A stretch of 64,000 nt of DNA from Bryoerythrophyllum caledonicum. Its lineage: Eukaryota > Streptophyta > Bryopsida > Pottiales > Pottiaceae. Below are positions 61,113 to 64,000 of this stretch, in pieces. The stretch spans positions 7,581,519-7,645,518 of the forward strand of contig OZ020521.1 of assembly GCA_963971425.1 (NCBI GenBank), given 5' to 3'. The notes under the pieces are model-generated. The model saw nothing but the letters and a program-made list of their open reading frames with translations, was not told the origin of the DNA and searched no databases. The position numbers and the translations under genes were made by a program. The first letter of the stretch is position 1, and each line of letters starts with the position of its first letter.

Positions 61113-61965
61113 TTAACCTCTCAAGGACAATTTGTCCTTGCGAGAGACAAATCCATTCTTGAACATAACTTCTTGAATTTTTTTTGTGAAAATAGTTACA
61201 CATGCTATCTTTGCGGGAATTTTTTTTCTATCTTTTTTTGAACTTACAGGAAAAAAATTATGGTGCTTAATACATAAAAAGCTCAACTCCTATGGCACTT
61301 GGGCAAGGTACTATAGAGATGAATAATACTACTGTAGACTTGACAATTGCACTTTTTTGAGGCCGGTAGAAGTGAAGGAAAGTTCTTAGCAACCTCCATT
61401 GTTTCCACCTTAAAACGCATAGAAATTCAAAATATTACTTTTTTTGAATTTTTCTAGTGTTATAATAAGCCATAGTTATTCTATTCACCGTTCGGATTTC
61501 AGATCCAACCATTATTTCTCAACATAAAAAATAAAATTGCTTTCCTAAGTGACAAGCCACTTTCTATACCCCTAGTCGTTGCACGTCCATTTTTCTTATC
61601 GTAAACACCTCCATCACTTGTGATTTTTTGCATGCAATTACCTAACACAAGGTAGAACAAAGATCCATTGAGTTTATGCGATGTGTAGTGCAAAAAAATG
61701 CCATTATCTTGAGTCAAAGTATGCTAGCTCTGTGGAGCACAATATGAAAAAAACAATTTTGCACTCTTCAAATGCACATAACCATCAATCCGTACGGTCG
61801 AAGTTTACGAAAAAATTTGGGTGTCTTTTCGTAATAGTCAACTTGAAGATCCAACGGCCGGAAGCAATTAAAAACTGTTTGAAAAAATCTAATAATATCT
61901 CATCTCAAAGTGGCAATTTTGGGGTGGCGTTGGTGAAGCACAAGGCCCGGTCCTCTAACATTTAA
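61113..61965. mobile_element. TTAA-flanked element K
   Basis: TTAA at 61113-61116 is followed by CCTCTCAAGGACAATTTGTC. The right end is CCGGTCCTCTAACA followed by TTTAA (TTAA 61962-61965). The left end matches the right end of J in reverse complement (GGACAATTTGTAC), and the right end matches the left end of I in reverse complement. K is therefore an inverted relative of I/J. Non-coding interior of about 845 bp. Confidence 0.55.
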
Positions 61966-62700
61966 AGAGGGCAGACTGTACAAGTACATGTGTAAAGGCC
62001 TGACACGCAAAGTTCCGTTGATCGCTTCAACGGGTGGGAATAGCAACGAGAAACTGTCATCGCGCGTGCCAGATCATCAGCTCCGAGGTCGGCAACGGTT
62101 GCTGGAAAGTGTTCAGGGTCCCCGGGAAACCAGTGTTTTCCTTACTTCTTTTTTACTCAGTGCAAAAATCTGGCGACACCACAAGTTTTCACGAGAGCAT
62201 GTTTGCACTGTATCATTTTTATTTGTGGCATTGAAGAGGATGTTTACGCCGTCTGCTACTTCCCACCAAAACATGACCAAAACATTGTACCAGTCACTAT
62301 ACAAACATCTCACTACTGATGGAGGCATTAATCTATCTTCAGTCAACATTGGATATCTTGTTTCTTTGTAGTGGGTGTTTCAGATATCTTCAAGGATAGA
62401 AAGTGTGCTTGGTGAGCTCCTGGAAGACTCCAATTGCTGAGTCAACTAAGTCGAGTTGGCTGCTATCTTATTCCATGTCAATCATTCATGTGAGTTCTCT
62501 GAAAAACCGGACACCTCCATCTTTTTGATCAGTTTAGAGATCACTTTCTTTTGCATATTTTCCTGTGTTGTACTGTGTGTATCAAGCCTGACCAGTCAGA
62601 GAGTGGTCGCCAACTTTGAGATGCTATTTTGTCCAGCTGTTATATGCTCCTCAATCCACACAGATCACTAAATCTAAAGGTCCACACTTTATATGCACAG
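61966..62700. other. Non-coding stretch
   Basis: A 127-codon frame at 61988-62371 has no recognisable family. No other feature, apart from loose similarity of 62400-62700 to the region left of family R copy 1 (13.2-13.36 kb). Confidence 0.35.
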
Positions 62701-62945
62701 CAGCGGTCCCAGAATTCATTTCTGAAAATTAGTAAAAATGCTACATCCTACACTTTGAAGTAGTTAAGTGAGCTATCCAAGCACATAATATCTGGAGACA
62801 CCTAGGCCATACTCTACACTATCTGTGATATACCTAGATGATATCCATGATATACCTATGTGATGCCCGTGGACATCTCTAAAGGTGGCTAAATACTTAA
62901 TATGTTGGTCAACATCCTAGCTAATTCTCATTATTTTGTTCAATT
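62701..62945 (+). repeat. Repeat family R, copy 4 (unfilled site for the LINE)
   Basis: CAGAATTCATTTCTGAAAAT, ACTTTGAAGTAGTTAAGTGAG, CCAAGCACATAATATCTGGA and CACCTAGGCCATACTCTACA appear in order, followed by GATATACCTAGATGATATCC. This copy is continuous across the point where LINE copy 2 sits in family R copy 2. Confidence 0.7.
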
Positions 62946-64000
62946 ATTAACACTGTATTATTAGCATCCCAAATTATCTTGTATCTTTTCAGCTAATTTT
63001 AGATACTTTAGGAACTGCTGATGCACACAAACTCTAAGTGGCAACTTACTGACATTGTGGAACATTTGCATTGTGGCCTACATGTGGCTAATAGTGAAAA
63101 CAAAATTCATCACTATATATCAAATTTAGCAATTTTCTAGAGTGGAAAATAACTTACAACTGTACATTTAGTATAATTATTAGGGTTTCCCACCCCCTAC
63201 TTTGACTTGACATTTACTAGTATTTACTCTACTGCATAGCACTTTCTAAATTTCAACTTGTTTACATTTAGAGTGAGCTACATGCTATTACGTAATTGTA
63301 GATCAACAAACAAAATTAGCGGCAACGATCACACAACAGAGAGATGGCCTTGGGAAATAATTTTTTTTCACTGTGCTTGGAAGTATCTTTCAATCCGTAC
63401 GATCAAAACGTTTACCACAACTTCTCACATAAGTTTAGGAGAAGATCCTACGGTTCCATTCAAAAAAGTTCATCTCAACGAAGAAGAGAATTCTCTAAAA
63501 TGCTGGGTCCTTTGCAACTCCTTTCCAACCGACACAATTGGACTAATTCCAAAGGCCGCCCCCAAAACCCAGAAAACCGGGACTCCATACAACCGCCACA
63601 GTATCAGACCACACAAAAGGGCACCGACCCGTACATCAACCCAGAAGCGCCGGGTATAGACTCCTCAACAGTCACTAGAAAGTGTCCCCCGCTCTCGCAT
63701 ATTCCGGCACTCCACATTCATACAAATCACTACAGTCCCCAACGAACTTGCTAAGTCTGGCATCGCGACATGACCTCCATGGCGCTAGATTTGGCCACTA
63801 ACAGAACATGCGAGCAAAGAGACAGACACATCTGGCAGTGGAAAGAGAGGACTCATCAGGTGGAAAGAGGGGACAGATCTGGCAGTGGACAGAGAGGACT
63901 GATCAGGTGGAAAGAGATTTTGGAATGCCGCGTTGAAGCTGGATGAAGGAGCTAGACTACATTTATCAGTGCCACGTGATTGAGGTGTTGCTGTGAGGAA
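62946..64000. other. Right edge: non-coding, with a repeat also present at 19.2 kb
   Basis: 63360-63520 resembles 19150-19325 (TCTTTCAATCC, GAAGATCCTA(C/T)GGTT, CAAAAA(A)GTTCAT, TTCTCTAAAATG). 63820-63915 contains a short tandem duplication (ATCTGGCAGTGGA(A)AGAGAGGACT, then AGGTGGAAAGAG). Frames of 133 and 136 codons at 63258-63754 overlap each other and match nothing I recognise. Confidence 0.4.

Overview
The window is nuclear DNA from a streptophyte (plant lineage). The evidence is spliced GT-AG genes, a plant-type RPS3a and RH10 pair whose shared promoter carries telo-boxes (AAACCCTAA), and a plant BC10/GT14-type glycosyltransferase. Exons are GC-rich and sit in very AT-rich, transposon-packed intergenic DNA. 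The mobile-element mix (Tc1-type DD34E, LINE with restriction-like endonuclease, plant/algal pogo-like, MULE, a DDE-like element) suggests a non-flowering lineage such as a bryophyte, lycophyte, fern or charophyte alga. The species cannot be fixed from the sequence.

Layout. 0.5-6.3 kb holds two decayed DNA-transposon coding regions on the minus strand (a DUF7869-like DDE element and a MULE). 7-16.3 kb is a swarm of about 0.2-1.2 kb elements with CCCCTAAAG-type terminal inverted repeats bounded by TTAA, some nested. 16.4-21.4 kb is mostly non-coding, with foldbacks and minisatellites. 21.84-25.55 kb is an apparently intact Tc1-like transposon with 944-bp inverted repeats and an uninterrupted DD34E transposase, inserted at TA inside a TTAA-type element. 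26.2-31.2 kb is a pogo-like transposase gene split by a TIR element and a LINE. 31-41 kb is repeat-rich and gene-free. 41.47-45.75 kb is a 5'-truncated LINE with a 14-bp target duplication; its C-terminal half encodes RNase H, a zinc motif and a PD-(D/E)xK (R2-type) nuclease.

The gene-bearing part is 46.3-59.3 kb. RPS3a (minus, six coding exons) and the rRNA-processing helicase RH10/DDX47 (plus, single exon) diverge from a 343-bp intergenic region. A decayed TRM61 tRNA methyltransferase copy follows RH10 directly. Then come a five-exon F-box gene (minus), a small secreted protein with a duplicated four-cysteine module (minus) and a two-exon GT14 glycosyltransferase (plus) whose 3' end is partly duplicated. 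59.4-64 kb returns to repeats, including another TTAA element.

RPS3a and RH10 both serve ribosome production (a 40S component and a pre-rRNA processing helicase), so the divergent arrangement may allow co-regulation; this is inference. The other genes show no obvious shared pathway. All exon models were derived by eye from reading frames and splice motifs.
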